A stretch of DNA of 32,709 bases from GCA-2686765 sp036012725 (GTDB taxonomy: Bacteria > Pseudomonadota > Alphaproteobacteria > Rhodospirillales > 2-02-FULL-58-16): assembly GCA_036012725.1 (NCBI GenBank), contig DASCPW010000064.1, positions 1-32,709 of the forward strand, written 5' to 3'. The notes under the pieces are model-generated. The model was not told where the DNA came from. It was given only the letters and a program-made list of their open reading frames with translations, and did not search any database. A program made the translations under genes and the position numbers. Positions 24,335 through 32,709 of this stretch are shown one piece after another; position 1 is the first letter of the stretch, and every line of letters begins with the position of its first letter.

Positions 24335-25063
24335 TCAGGGCGGTGGGGAATGCAACCGCTGGACCAGCCTAAGCCGTGCCGCCGGTGGCGGGCGGTGGTG
24401 ATGGGCGAAAACGTGGCGGTCAAGGAAATAGCCGGTCAGCCTGAGGCCGTCGGTAACCTCGCCGGCGTCGCCGATGGCGGCCCTGGCGATGAGAAAGGCT
24501 GGCAAGGGGAGAAGCTTGTCGCGATAGGGTTCCGCCGCCGAGATGGAAACGGCCCGTCCCGATTTCGGCGACACATAGGCGAGTTGGTCGTTACCGCCGG
24601 TGGCGGCGCAGCGGCTCAGGTCTAAACCGAACCCCAGTTCCCCGAGCAAGCCCAATTCCCATTTGACATAAACGGAAGGCCAGTGCTTGTCGCCGGCAAG
24701 CGCCGCCAAGAGAACCGAAAGGCCTTCGTAGACCGCCGCATGTGGCTGGCGTTCAGGTAGCGCCATCTCGCAGACGGCGCAGGCGGCGGTAAGCCCCGCT
24801 AGTTTCAAGGGATCACCGAACAGCGGCGCGGCGATGGCCTCGGTCAACTCGCAAGACATGTTGCCGAGGTGCTCGGCCAGCCTGGCACGCCAGCGAGCTA
24901 CCACCCGGTTGCCTGGCTGCAGAATGCCGCGCTTGCCTTTGCCGCCGCCGCCACGGACCAGGCCGGCGCACCGCCCGTGCCGGCGGGTCAGCAGGCTGGC
25001 AATGACAGAACTCTCGCCATGGCCGCGAGCTGAAAGGACAATGCCCTCGTCAGTCCATTCCAT
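24335..25063 (-). CDS. recO: DNA repair protein RecO
   Basis: RecO loads RecA on SSB-coated gaps with RecR. The 242-aa protein starts MEWTDEGIVLSARGHGESS, the standard alphaproteobacterial opening, followed by the OB-fold (LVRGGGGKGKRGILQPGN) and the helical domain. The cysteine/YVSPKSGRAVS block is at about residues 170-190 (LSRCAATGGNDQLAYVSPKS). The ATG at 25063 is chosen because the longer reading from 25183 adds a basic, non-family stretch. RecO is usually directly behind era; here a SPOR-like gene lies between them. Confidence 0.93.
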   Translation of the reverse strand: MEWTDEGIVLSARGHGESSVIASLLTRRHGRCAGLVRGGGGKGKRGILQPGNRVVARWRARLAEHLGNMSCELTEAIAAPLFGDPLKLAGLTAACAVCEMALPERQPHAAVYEGLSVLLAALAGDKHWPSVYVKWELGLLGELGFGLDLSRCAATGGNDQLAYVSPKSGRAVSISAAEPYRDKLLPLPAFLIARAAIGDAGEVTDGLRLTGYFLDRHVFAHHHRPPPAARLRLVQRLHSPPP

Positions 25064-25310
25064 GCCACGGAGTCTAGCCGATTGACGCTGCTTTGTGTGC
25101 CTGGAAAGCACTTGTCTCGGTGTTGCCGGGCGAGAGCATTTCAAGGTTGGCCGGCGCGCTGGGAGAATAAACCGCGCCGCCACGGGGAAATGGGCGTTGA
25201 ACTCTTCTCATCCCGGTCGGCCTGGGAGGCCAGGTTTTGTCCGCATCGCCCAACAGAGGCTTACCGCAAAGCTGTCTTGACGGCATGCATGCCCAGCGGG
25301 CGGGCGGTTT

Positions 25311-26024
25311 TTAGTATATGGCGGCGATTTGCCGTTCTATCGTCGCCAAAGTCTCCTCAACCATGGCCGGCGGTACCAGTTGCCATAAAGCCGGCTCTAG
25401 GAAGGCCAGCCATGCGTCGCGGATGCCCGCCTGGGTCAGCCGGCCGCGCACGGTTGCCTGCTGGGAGCGCGGGAACGGTCCGACCACCTCACGGTAGAGA
25501 TCCTGCCCTTCCAACTGGGTGACGACCACTTGCGAGCCGAGTTGCCAACGGCGTTTGGAGAAACCGTTGATGTCGGCGACACGCGACAAGCTGCCGATGA
25601 CGAAATAAAGGCCGGAGACGGAGTTATCCGAAGGTTGGGAACCCGCCTCGGCCGCTTCCCACGCCTTGCTTCCTGGTGTCGCGGTCCCGATAGGCGCCTC
25701 TCCATCACTGGTTAGGGTTGCCGATGGCATGTTGTTGTTCGCCGCCAGCATTGACCGCCGCCAAGCCATCTTGTGGGTAGCGAACTGGCTGGAAGTCAGG
25801 CCGAAGGGTTTGCTTGACGGCAGATCCAAGGCGGCGGTCACGGATTTCGTGCTTTCATGCTTTTGCAGATAAGCCCAGGCGTCAACGAACTCCATGACGT
25901 CCGCTGCCGGCCCATAATCGTGGCCGATACGGAGAGCCGTCCGCTCGCCGGCGGCGGTTTCGAAGTTTGCCCCTGATAAAAAGAATATACTTGTGAAAAA
26001 AAGAATTAACCTTTTTATATTCAT
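25311..26024 (-). CDS. Secreted protein with a C-terminal SPOR-like domain
   Basis: This 237-aa protein begins with a signal peptide (MNIKRLILFFTSIFFLSG, no lipobox cysteine), so it is probably periplasmic. Residues about 25-150 match nothing I recognise and include an S/T/N/G/A-rich stretch likely to be disordered. The C-terminal part (about 150-225) resembles a SPOR domain: GLYFVIGSLSRVADINGFSK, SQVVVTQLEG, then DLYREVVGPFPRSQ and ATVRGRLTQAGIRDAWLAFL. SPOR domains bind glycan strands lacking stem peptides at division sites, so a septal or cell-wall role is likely, by inference. ATG at 26024 has a very strong GGGAGGGGGG upstream. The flanking sequences are AT-rich and otherwise empty. Confidence 0.8.
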   Translation of the reverse strand: MNIKRLILFFTSIFFLSGANFETAAGERTALRIGHDYGPAADVMEFVDAWAYLQKHESTKSVTAALDLPSSKPFGLTSSQFATHKMAWRRSMLAANNNMPSATLTSDGEAPIGTATPGSKAWEAAEAGSQPSDNSVSGLYFVIGSLSRVADINGFSKRRWQLGSQVVVTQLEGQDLYREVVGPFPRSQQATVRGRLTQAGIRDAWLAFLEPALWQLVPPAMVEETLATIERQIAAIY

Positions 26025-26421
26025 GACCCCCCCTCCCAGGTTAGTTTCGTTGCCGCGTTTTCGCGTTAAGTGGAGGTGTTGCATATTTCTGACGAAAAAT
26101 CTATAAATAGTAGCATTTAGGCCACATTATAGCTTCTTTATCGGCAATAAAGTCACACTTTCATTCTTCTGTATGCCTGAAGTTAACCTATTTTTAACAC
26201 ATGGGCCGGGCCACATTTGGCGTGCTCGTTGCACCTTGCCGGTAGCACAAGTTTGCCGATTGTTTTGTAAAAAGACCCGGCTTGCTTGGAAAGCATGATG
26301 AAGCGGAAAACACTCAAGGAAGCGCCACTCCTTGCATTTGAATGGGAATGGCGCGGCTTTTCCAAGGAAGAAGCCCCCGGGAAGGGGCGCTGGCTGGACT
26401 TCTCTGGCCTCGGCTTCCCGT
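26025..26421. other. Intergenic region between the SPOR-like gene and era
   Basis: 397 nt with no gene I can support; the 192-codon minus-strand frame that overlaps era here is a shadow frame. 26085-26290 is AT-rich and may hold the promoter of the SPOR-like gene. Two inverted repeats lie near the era end (26322-26354 and a 5-bp GCCCC/GGGGC stem at 26373-26388). Confidence 0.5.
26322..26354 (-). terminator. Hairpin downstream of era, possible terminator
   Basis: GCGCCA-CTCC pairs with GGGA-ATGGCGC: an imperfect stem of about 10 pairs with one mismatch and an 11-nt loop. On the minus strand it is followed by TTCCTTGAGTGTTTT, only a loose U-tract. It is about 70 nt past the era stop, so ending the rnc-era transcript is the likely role. 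Confidence 0.4.
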
Positions 26422-27327
26422 TCAGACGTTATGATCGAGGCCCAGGTCGCGGTAGCGCTCTGGGTTCTCGGCCCAGTCCTTGCGGACCTTAACAAACAGG
26501 AACAAATGCACCCGGCGGCCGAGGATGTCTTCGAGTTCCATTCGAGCCGCCTCCCCCAGTGCTTTGATACGCTGACCGTTTTTTCCCAAAACGATGCTTT
26601 TCTGGCTTGTTCTCTCAACGTAAATGACTTGCCCGATCTTGATACTGCCGTCTTTTTTTTCCCGCCAATTCTCGGTTTCAACGGCAACCGCGTAAGGCAG
26701 TTCATGATGGAGTTGCAGATAGAGCTTTTCGCGGGTGATTTCAGCGGCGTGTAAGCGCTCGGGCATGTCCGAGAGTTGATCTTCGGGAAATAACCAAGGA
26801 CCCTCGGGGGCTAAACGTGCGAAATAGGCCGACAAGTCATCGACACCGTCGCCACTGATGGCGGAAATCATGAAAATTTCAGTGAACAGGGCTTGCCCAG
26901 CGAAGGCTTGCGCAAGGTCAAGAAGCGGCGGTTTCTTGATCAAGTCTATCTTGTTGAGGGCCAGGACGGTTTCATCATGCTCTCCCCTGCAGCTTTTCCT
27001 AAGCTCTTTGATGATTTCCCTAGTATCTTGATCCAGGCCACTTTTGCTATCTACTAGTAGAAGTGTTATATCGGCCTTTGCTGCCCCCCCCCAGGCCGAT
27101 GCCACCATTGCCCGGTCGAGGCGCCGCCGGGGCGAGAAGATGCCGGGGGTGTCAACAAAGATGAGCTGGGCCGGACCATGGGTGCAAATGCCCATAACCC
27201 GGGCGCGCGTTGTCTGCGCCTTCGGTGAAACGATGGATATCTTGCCGCCGACCAAGCAATTGACCAAGGTCGATTTGCCGACATTAGGAGCGCCGAGAAC
27301 AGCGATGATGGAGCAACGACTAGTCAT
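26422..27327 (-). CDS. era: GTPase Era
   Basis: Era is an essential GTPase that binds the 3' end of 16S rRNA during 30S maturation. The 301-aa length is normal. G1 is GAPNVGKST (12-20), G3 DTPG (59-62), G4 NKID (125-128), G5 SAISG (155-159). The KH RNA-binding domain has GKNG at 248-251 and ends in the typical LFLFVKVRKDW region. ATG at 27327. A 9-G run (minus strand, 27084-27092) encodes the WGGA turn. It follows rnc after 189 nt with no supported gene between. Confidence 0.97.
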   Translation of the reverse strand: MTSRCSIIAVLGAPNVGKSTLVNCLVGGKISIVSPKAQTTRARVMGICTHGPAQLIFVDTPGIFSPRRRLDRAMVASAWGGAAKADITLLLVDSKSGLDQDTREIIKELRKSCRGEHDETVLALNKIDLIKKPPLLDLAQAFAGQALFTEIFMISAISGDGVDDLSAYFARLAPEGPWLFPEDQLSDMPERLHAAEITREKLYLQLHHELPYAVAVETENWREKKDGSIKIGQVIYVERTSQKSIVLGKNGQRIKALGEAARMELEDILGRRVHLFLFVKVRKDWAENPERYRDLGLDHNV

Positions 27328-27516
27328 GATGCACAGTCATCAGGCATGGGTATGACAAGGCGAGCGGTTAAAACAGAGGGAAACAGGGTGGGAGAGCAAA
27401 GTTCCGGAGATTCCGGCGGTCTTTTTGCCGGCTCGGCAAGCGGCCACCGGGATGCCTTGAGTGTTTCCCTGTCCAGGTTTCGGAACGGCTGGTAATTCCC
27501 CTGATAATCAAACACT

Positions 27517-28212
27517 TTATGAGTTTCTTTTCAGATTTTCCAACAAAGCCCTGGCGGCGTCTTGCTCACCCCTGCGTTTGGACGGGCCGGTAGCGATAGT
27601 GGGCGGCAGACCGTCGACAGTTAGCTCGATGGTGAAGGTGGGAGCGTGGTCTGGACCTATACGAGCGGCTTCCCGATAGGCCGGCAACGGCTTGCCCCGG
27701 CTTTGCGCCCATTCCTGAAGAGCCGTTTTGGCATCCTGGGGTGGCGTTGTCTCCTCGTCCATGAGCGGGGTCCAGTAGCGCTGCACGAAAGCGTCCGCCG
27801 CCTTTAGCCCGCCATCCAGGTAGAGCGCCGCGATGACCGCCTCCAAGGTGTCGGCGACAATGCCTGGGTTGTCGCGGCCGCCCGCCTCCGTTTCGCTCGC
27901 CGAGAGGACTATGAATTGGGCGAGATCGATCTTTTCAGCCACCCGGACCAAGGCCTCGCGGCAGACCAGGGCCGAATGGCGGCGCGCCAGCGCCCCTTCG
28001 CCCTCGCCGCCAAAGCGGTCATAAAGCAAATGCGCGACGGCCAGTCCCAGTACCCGGTCGCCCAGGAACTCCAAGCGCTGATAAGTCCGCCACTGCCCGG
28101 CGTCCCCCCGGCCCTGATCGGGCGCCGAGCGGGTCAGCGCCCGGACAAGTAACTCCGGACGATGGAAGCGGTGTCCCAGCGCCCGTTCAGCAAGACCGGC
28201 AGGATCGGACAT
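27517..28212 (-). CDS. rnc: Ribonuclease III
   Basis: RNase III cleaves double-stranded RNA, including the rRNA precursor. The protein has 231 aa. The signature RLEFLGDRVLGL is at 46-57 (E48, D52) and the second acidic pair is D121 and E124 in DTLEAVIAALYLD. The double-stranded RNA-binding domain covers about 155-228 (KTALQEWAQSRGKPLPAYRE). Start at ATG 28212; a GTG immediately before it (28215) is equally possible. lepB lies 30 nt upstream and era follows, the classic lepB-rnc-era order. Confidence 0.96.
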   Translation of the reverse strand: MSDPAGLAERALGHRFHRPELLVRALTRSAPDQGRGDAGQWRTYQRLEFLGDRVLGLAVAHLLYDRFGGEGEGALARRHSALVCREALVRVAEKIDLAQFIVLSASETEAGGRDNPGIVADTLEAVIAALYLDGGLKAADAFVQRYWTPLMDEETTPPQDAKTALQEWAQSRGKPLPAYREAARIGPDHAPTFTIELTVDGLPPTIATGPSKRRGEQDAARALLENLKRNS

Positions 28213-28242
28213 CACGTGGCAAATCTTTCTCGCTTGACGGTC

Positions 28243-28977
28243 TCATTCGATGCCTTGGAAAAGGCGTTCGAAACGGACAGAATCGGCCCATTTCCAGATT
28301 TTCCATACTTTGTCATCAATAGAAAAAAACAGAAACTCGGCGCGTCCCACTAGGTTTTCCACCGGCACGAAACCGATATCGCCTAGAAATCGGCTATCGC
28401 GGGAACGGTCCCGGTTGTCGCCCATAACAAAATAATGCCCCGCCGGTACGATATAGAGATCCGTGTTGTCATAGGGGCCGCGGTCGCTGACTTCCAGAAT
28501 GTGGTGGCGCCGACCGTTCGGCAAGGTCTCAATATAGCGCGAAATCCGGCGGATATCGCCGTTGTGGTTGCGAACGACATAGTCCTCAGTCCGTTCGCGT
28601 TTGACCTGTTCGCCGTTGATATTAAGGATGCCGTCGATAAGCTGAATTCTGTCACCGGGAAGGCCGATGATGCGCTTGATATAGTCGGTCTTGTTGTCGG
28701 CCGGCAATTTGAAAACGACAACGTCGCCCCACTCCGGCTCGCTGAAAAATATTCTTCCCGGTATCAACGGCGGGCTTAAGGGCAACGAGTGGCGGCTGTA
28801 GCCGAAAGAGAATTTGGAGATGAAAAGATAGTCGCCGACCAGCAATGTGGGAATCATCGAGCCGGAAGGGATATTGAAGGGCTCGTAGGCGACAGTCCTG
28901 ATGGCAAGCGCGATCAGCACCGCGTAGATGATGGTCTTGAGCGTTTCCTTGATACCGCGAGATCTTGAGTGATTCAT
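28243..28977 (-). CDS. lepB: Signal peptidase I
   Basis: LepB removes signal peptides from exported proteins at the periplasmic face of the inner membrane. The 244-aa protein has one N-terminal membrane segment (about 13-29), the nucleophile S40 in IPSGSMIPTL, the general-base lysine K101 in DYIKRIIGLPGD and the GDNRDRSRDSR box. A middle insertion (RNHNGDIRRISRYIETLPNG) is typical of alphaproteobacterial enzymes. ATG at 28977; the leader on the minus strand is nearly pure A/T with no ribosome binding site, which is unusual here. Confidence 0.96.
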   Translation of the reverse strand: MNHSRSRGIKETLKTIIYAVLIALAIRTVAYEPFNIPSGSMIPTLLVGDYLFISKFSFGYSRHSLPLSPPLIPGRIFFSEPEWGDVVVFKLPADNKTDYIKRIIGLPGDRIQLIDGILNINGEQVKRERTEDYVVRNHNGDIRRISRYIETLPNGRRHHILEVSDRGPYDNTDLYIVPAGHYFVMGDNRDRSRDSRFLGDIGFVPVENLVGRAEFLFFSIDDKVWKIWKWADSVRFERLFQGIE

Positions 28978-29070
28978 TAATATTCAATTATAATATATTG
29001 ATTATAAGTAATTTTATATTTTTTTATATTCCCAGGTGCCGCAAGATCAAGCCAGCATCCGCACTCCCTG

Positions 29071-29505
29071 TCAAGACGCCACGGAAGTTAAGCCGGAATG
29101 ATCCGCCGTCACCGGGACGGCGGAAATCACCACCATGGCGTGGGCCATGGGATATTCATCGCTGAGCGACAGATCGACGCGGGCCGTCATTTCCGGCGGG
29201 GTGAGTTCGTCGAGGCGTTTTCTGGCACCGCCCGTCAGCGTCATGAAGGGTTGCCCCGAAGGAAAGTTGCCGACGTCGAGATCCCGCCAATGGACACCGT
29301 CGCGAAAGCCCGTGCCCAAGGCCTTGGCGCAAGCTTCTTTGGCGGCGTAGCGTTGGGCATAGGCCGCCGCCGGCTTGGCGCGGGTCTCGGCGATGGTGCG
29401 TTCGTTCTCTGTATAGACTCGGGCGGTAAAACGTTCGGCGAAGCGTTCCAGGGTCTTTTCGATTCGCCGGATATCGCAAATGTCGGTGCCGATGCCAAGA
29501 ATCAT
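29071..29505 (-). CDS. acpS: Holo-[acyl-carrier-protein] synthase
   Basis: AcpS transfers 4'-phosphopantetheine from CoA to apo-ACP, activating fatty-acid synthesis. The 144-aa protein has the Mg site D8 (MILGIGTDICDI) and E57 (YAAKEACAKALGTG), and the closing SLSDEYPMAHAMVVI block. The last 15 residues are an extension beyond the family core. ATG at 29505 overlaps the pdxJ stop by 4 nt. pdxJ-acpS-lepB is a conserved order. Confidence 0.96.
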   Translation of the reverse strand: MILGIGTDICDIRRIEKTLERFAERFTARVYTENERTIAETRAKPAAAYAQRYAAKEACAKALGTGFRDGVHWRDLDVGNFPSGQPFMTLTGGARKRLDELTPPEMTARVDLSLSDEYPMAHAMVVISAVPVTADHSGLTSVAS

Positions 29506-30242
29506 TGATCTCTTTCCCTGACCGCGTTCATGAGCTCGAGCATATGCCTTATGCTTTGTTCGAGGCTGCGGAAAATGGCTTCGCCGACGAGAAAATGGCC
29601 AATATTCAACTCAACAATGGTGGGGATAGCGGCAATGAGCCCGACACTGTCATAGGTCAGCCCGTGGCCGGCGTGGCATTCCAGGCCGATGTCCTCGGCA
29701 TGGGCAGCGGCCTCGCGGATACGGCCGAGTTGCCGCTCTTGCTCGGCCCCCTTGGCGTTGCAATAGGCGCCGGTGTGTAGCTCGACCACCGGTGCCGCCA
29801 AGGCGCGGGCGGCGTCCAGTTGCGCCGCTTCGGGTTCGACGAAAAAAGAGACGCGAATGCCGGCCCCATTCAACGTCTTCACGTAAGGCGCCAGGTGGGC
29901 GCTTCCCCCGACCACATCAAGGCCGCCCTCGGTGGTCCGTTCCCGGCGTTTTTCGGGAACAATACAGGCGGCATGGGGGCGATGGCCGAGCGCTACCTCC
30001 AGCATTTCCGGTGTCGCGGCCATTTCCAGGTTCAGAGGCAGGTCGATTTCGCGGCTAAGACGCTCGATATCGGTATCGGAAATATGCCGGCGGTCCTCGC
30101 GCAAGTGCGCCGTGATGCCGTCGGCACCAGCCTTGGCGGCGACCACGGCTGCGTCCACAGGGTCCGGATGGCCGCCGCCACGGGCATTGCGGATGGTTGC
30201 CACGTGATCAATGTTCACCCCGAGGCGGAGGCTGCGTTTCAT
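29502..30242 (-). CDS. pdxJ: Pyridoxine 5'-phosphate synthase
   Basis: PdxJ condenses 1-deoxyxylulose 5-phosphate with 3-amino-2-oxopropyl phosphate to give pyridoxine 5'-phosphate, the last ring-forming step of DXP-dependent vitamin B6 synthesis. The 246-aa TIM barrel starts RLGVNIDHVATIRNARGG, with GADGITAHLREDRRHI, NLEMAATPEM, CIVPEKRRERTTEGGLDV and ELNIGHFLVGEAIF. The ATG at 30242 overlaps the DUF2062 stop by 4 nt (ATGA); the longer reading from 30404 lies inside the DUF2062 gene. Its product supplies PLP used by GlyA, encoded elsewhere in the window. Confidence 0.97.
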   Translation of the reverse strand: MKRSLRLGVNIDHVATIRNARGGGHPDPVDAAVVAAKAGADGITAHLREDRRHISDTDIERLSREIDLPLNLEMAATPEMLEVALGHRPHAACIVPEKRRERTTEGGLDVVGGSAHLAPYVKTLNGAGIRVSFFVEPEAAQLDAARALAAPVVELHTGAYCNAKGAEQERQLGRIREAAAHAEDIGLECHAGHGLTYDSVGLIAAIPTIVELNIGHFLVGEAIFRSLEQSIRHMLELMNAVRERDQ

Positions 30243-30838
30243 GGCTTTGCGTCCTGCTTGGCGCGCAGGCATTTGCTTTCCCGCCGGCGGTCCCTGCTGA
30301 CCTGATAGGAATTTACCATCGGCTTCAACGGCAAATAGAACGCCAACCACACCAAGATGCCCGTTGGAATGCTGCCGACGAACATCGGCCACCAGACCGG
30401 CCATGCCACCTGTAACAGGTAAGCCATGTCAAGGCGCAGGAAAGCCTCCATCATGGTTCCGAAAATACTTATAAAATCAATGGATTTCGTGATGTTCTCC
30501 GGGCTTCCCGCGCCCATCCACAGACCCACCTTATGGACCCATATCCAGATGAAGGGGAAGCTCCAGGGGTTTCCAACCGCCGTGCCGATGGCGGATGACA
30601 GAAAATTGGCGCGGATAATCATAGCGAGGATCGCCGCCAGTACGAAGTGGAGGCCGACGAAAGGGGTGAAGGAGACGGCCGCGCCGCAAGCGAATCCGGC
30701 GGCCAGCGAATATGGCGTTCCGGGCAGGCGTACCATGCGATGAAAAACATAAGAGGCCGACCGCCGCCAGCCAGCGCGCGGCCATAGGAATTCGCGCATT
30801 TTCGCGCTTATCGACAGTTTTCGGCGCCGTTTAAACAT
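30239..30838 (-). CDS. DUF2062 membrane protein
   Basis: This 199-aa protein matches the DUF2062 family, membrane proteins of unknown function. It has a basic N-terminus (MFKRRRKLS), then GTPYSLAAGFACGAAVSFTP and FVGLHFVLAAILAMIIRANF. The GTAVGNPWSFPFIWIWVHKVG block is the family signature, and a last hydrophobic helix (WPMFVGSIPTGILVWLAFYL) precedes a basic tail. Three to four membrane segments are likely. ATG at 30838. It is coupled to pdxJ by a 4-nt overlap, and a gene of this family between rsh and pdxJ is a recurrent alphaproteobacterial context. Confidence 0.9.
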   Translation of the reverse strand: MFKRRRKLSISAKMREFLWPRAGWRRSASYVFHRMVRLPGTPYSLAAGFACGAAVSFTPFVGLHFVLAAILAMIIRANFLSSAIGTAVGNPWSFPFIWIWVHKVGLWMGAGSPENITKSIDFISIFGTMMEAFLRLDMAYLLQVAWPVWWPMFVGSIPTGILVWLAFYLPLKPMVNSYQVSRDRRRESKCLRAKQDAKP

Positions 30839-30969
30839 TCAGCGAATATTAGAGCATTTTTCACTTATGGGGAATCGATGCCATTTTCTGTGAAAACAGC
30901 CCAGACCGTTGCCCAATTGATAGGTAAATGACAAAGTAATATCAGTAGGTTGGTAATGTTTACCGGTTT

Positions 30970-32709
30970 TTAGCCGCGCCCCCGCTCGACCGAATTGACG
31001 GTCGGGGTTGCCCTTAAAGCGGCTACGATGTCGGTTAAGTGCCTGACGTCCCTCACTTCGATATCGAGCATGAGATCGAAAAAGTCAGCTGATCGGTTGG
31101 TAATCTTGAGGTTCGAGATGTTGCCTTCGTTCTTGCCAATGACCATGGATAAACTGCCAAGGCAGCCGGGCTCGTTGATGACGGTGAGTTGGATGCGCCC
31201 AACATGGACGTCGGGAATCTCGCCATCTAGCTGCCAAGACACGTCAAGCCAGCGTTCGGGCGCATCGACGTAGGTCACCAGCATCTCGCAATCGATAGTG
31301 TGGATGGTGACGCCCTTGCCGGTGGTAACGATGCCGACGATGCGGTCACCAGGAAGTGGGTGACAACAGCCGGCGAAATGCATCGCCATGCCGGCGATCA
31401 GCCCCTTGATGGCGATAGCTTCGTCCTTGCCTTTTCTTTTCCGTCGGACGCGTGCCGAGGACAGCGGCACGACTTTGTCTTGTCCCGGCCTTTTTCGCGT
31501 TCCCGGGAAGACGGCTTCGATCACCTCTCGTCCTGTGTGGTGGCCGGCGCCGACCATGGCGCAAAGGTGGTCGGCGCTGCTCACATTAAACCCCTTCAAG
31601 ACGCCTGAAAGCGCCTTGCTGGAGAATTTGTAATCTTCTGCATCGAAAGCCTTTTCAAGGATGGCTTGGCCCAGCTGCAGGTACTGTTGGTGCTCCTCGC
31701 CGCGAATGAAGCGGCGGATGCGGGAGCGTGCCTTGCCGGTGATCACGAATTGCTCCCAGGTGGGCGATGGCGTCTGTGCCGTAGAGGTGATGATTTCCAC
31801 CTGATCGCCGTTGCGAAGCTCGCTGCGCAATGGCATCATGCGGCCGTTGATCTTGGCGCCGACGCAGGTGTTTCCGACTTCCGAATGGACGGCGTAGGCA
31901 AAATCCACCGGCGTCGCCCCTTGCGGCAAGTTGATCAAGTCTCCCCTCGGGGTAAAACAGAAGACCTGATCTTGAAACATCTCGAGTTTGGTATGTTCGA
32001 GGAATTCCTCCGCCCCGGCGGCCTGATCGAGGATGTCCAATAATTCTCTGAGCCAACGGTATTGCCGCCCTTCCGTGGCGGGCTTGCTGGCACCTTGCTT
32101 GTACTGCCAATGGATGGCGACGCCCCTCTCGGCAATATCGTGCATGTCGCTGGTCCGGATCTGCACTTCGATGCGCTGGCGCTCCGGCCCGAAAACGCTC
32201 GTGTGCAGGGATTGGTAATTATTTGGCTTGGGCGTGCTGATATAGTCCTTGAAACGTTCCGGAACGACCGGATAGGCGCCGTGGATAACGCCCAGAGCCT
32301 TGTAGCAGTCGGCCACGGTCGCAACCACAACCCGGAAAGCCATGATATCGGAAAGCTGCTCGAAACCGATATTGCGGCGCTGCATTTTGCGCCAAATGGA
32401 ATAAGGCCTTTTTTCGCGCCCCGTAACCGTTGCCGGGATCTTGGCCACGGACAGGGTCGATCTCAGTTGGGCGAGGATGCGCGTCACCATGTCGCCACCC
32501 TCTTTGCGCAGGAATTCCAGTCTGGCGACGATGGAGTTGCGCGCCTCCGTGTTGAGTTCGGCGAAAGCCAGATCCTCAAGCTCGCTCTTTAATTTCTGTA
32601 TGCCGATGCGTTCGGCCAGAAAGGCGTAAATCTCCGCGGTTTCCAAGGCGATCCGCCGCCGCTTGACGGCATCGTCAATGTGATGGAGGGTGCGCATGTT
32701 GTGCAGCCG
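30970..32709 (-). CDS. rsh: Bifunctional (p)ppGpp synthetase/hydrolase, partial (5' end outside window)
   Basis: RelA/SpoT-homologue enzymes make and degrade the alarmone (p)ppGpp. The visible 579 codons begin within the N-terminal hydrolase domain (RLHNMRTLHHI at the right edge); about 150 residues are missing beyond it. The synthetase domain has REKRPYSIWRKM, LSDIMAFRVVV and NNYQSLHTSVFG. Its motif RFKD (in PERFKDYISTPKPN) is the RxKD type of bifunctional enzymes rather than the ExDD of RelA. A TGS domain (VFCFTPRGDLINLPQGATPV) follows, then the conserved CCHPLPGD region and a C-terminal ACT domain. The stop is at 30970, 131 nt upstream of the DUF2062 gene. In alphaproteobacteria a single Rsh usually performs both activities. 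Confidence 0.96.
   Translation of the reverse strand, partial: RLHNMRTLHHIDDAVKRRRIALETAEIYAFLAERIGIQKLKSELEDLAFAELNTEARNSIVARLEFLRKEGGDMVTRILAQLRSTLSVAKIPATVTGREKRPYSIWRKMQRRNIGFEQLSDIMAFRVVVATVADCYKALGVIHGAYPVVPERFKDYISTPKPNNYQSLHTSVFGPERQRIEVQIRTSDMHDIAERGVAIHWQYKQGASKPATEGRQYRWLRELLDILDQAAGAEEFLEHTKLEMFQDQVFCFTPRGDLINLPQGATPVDFAYAVHSEVGNTCVGAKINGRMMPLRSELRNGDQVEIITSTAQTPSPTWEQFVITGKARSRIRRFIRGEEHQQYLQLGQAILEKAFDAEDYKFSSKALSGVLKGFNVSSADHLCAMVGAGHHTGREVIEAVFPGTRKRPGQDKVVPLSSARVRRKRKGKDEAIAIKGLIAGMAMHFAGCCHPLPGDRIVGIVTTGKGVTIHTIDCEMLVTYVDAPERWLDVSWQLDGEIPDVHVGRIQLTVINEPGCLGSLSMVIGKNEGNISNLKITNRSADFFDLMLDIEVRDVRHLTDIVAALRATPTVNSVERGRG

Noticed and set aside
23401..24372. 323-codon plus-strand open frame
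   Set aside because: Antisense to parC; composition typical of antisense frames.
26127..26705. 192-codon minus-strand frame overlapping the end of era
   Set aside because: Out of frame with era and extending into non-coding sequence; no family resemblance.

Overview
The window is a block of core chromosome from an alphaproteobacterium, most likely of the Rhodospirillales or close to them. The evidence is gene order: rpiB-glyA-nrdR-ribD-ribE-ribB-ribH-nusB-thiL-hppA, then bamE / cytochrome bc1 chaperone / yceD-rpmF-plsX-fabH-ihfA-merR-tRNA-Pro, and rsh-DUF2062-pdxJ-acpS-lepB-rnc-era-recO-parC. These are typical alphaproteobacterial neighbourhoods. Coding DNA is GC-rich, whereas several intergenic stretches are strongly AT-rich. 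The bc1 chaperone points to an aerobic or otherwise bc1-using respiratory chain, and the K+-independent H+-pyrophosphatase to extra pyrophosphate-driven proton pumping. There are no plasmid, phage, CRISPR or intact insertion-sequence genes.

Layout. 58-4567 (minus): tRNA-Pro(GGG), a MerR-type regulator, ihfA, fabH, plsX, rpmF, a YceD-like protein and a bc1 assembly chaperone, read as one or two transcripts from right to left. 4716-5213 (plus): the outer-membrane assembly lipoprotein BamE, divergent from the chaperone. 5233-14735 (minus): hppA, then the coupled cluster thiL, nusB, ribH, ribB(X), ribE, ribD, nrdR, followed upstream by glyA and rpiB. The riboflavin genes overlap or nearly touch.

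14736-18473: the least ordinary part. It holds a MucR/Ros regulator in AT-rich surroundings, a small conserved-looking gene with an apparent frameshift, a compact GC-rich nest of palindromes, hemB, a doubly deleted remnant of the flagellar stator gene motB, and the N-end-rule leucyltransferase bpt. The motB remnant suggests an ancestor with flagellar genes that have since decayed, at least here.

18635-21968 (plus): a complete three-gene TRAP transporter (Tat-exported binding protein, small and large membrane subunits), probably for an organic acid. 21976-32709 (minus): parC, recO, a secreted SPOR-like protein, era, rnc, lepB, acpS, pdxJ, a DUF2062 membrane protein, and a bifunctional rsh (relA/spoT) running off the right edge.

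I did not find a convincing previously undescribed multi-gene system. The items most worth a second look are the motB fossil, the frameshifted small gene at 15649-15833, the palindrome nest at 16017-16082, the degenerate GTP-cyclohydrolase domain of RibB, the SPOR-like gene between era and recO, and several intergenic inverted repeats.
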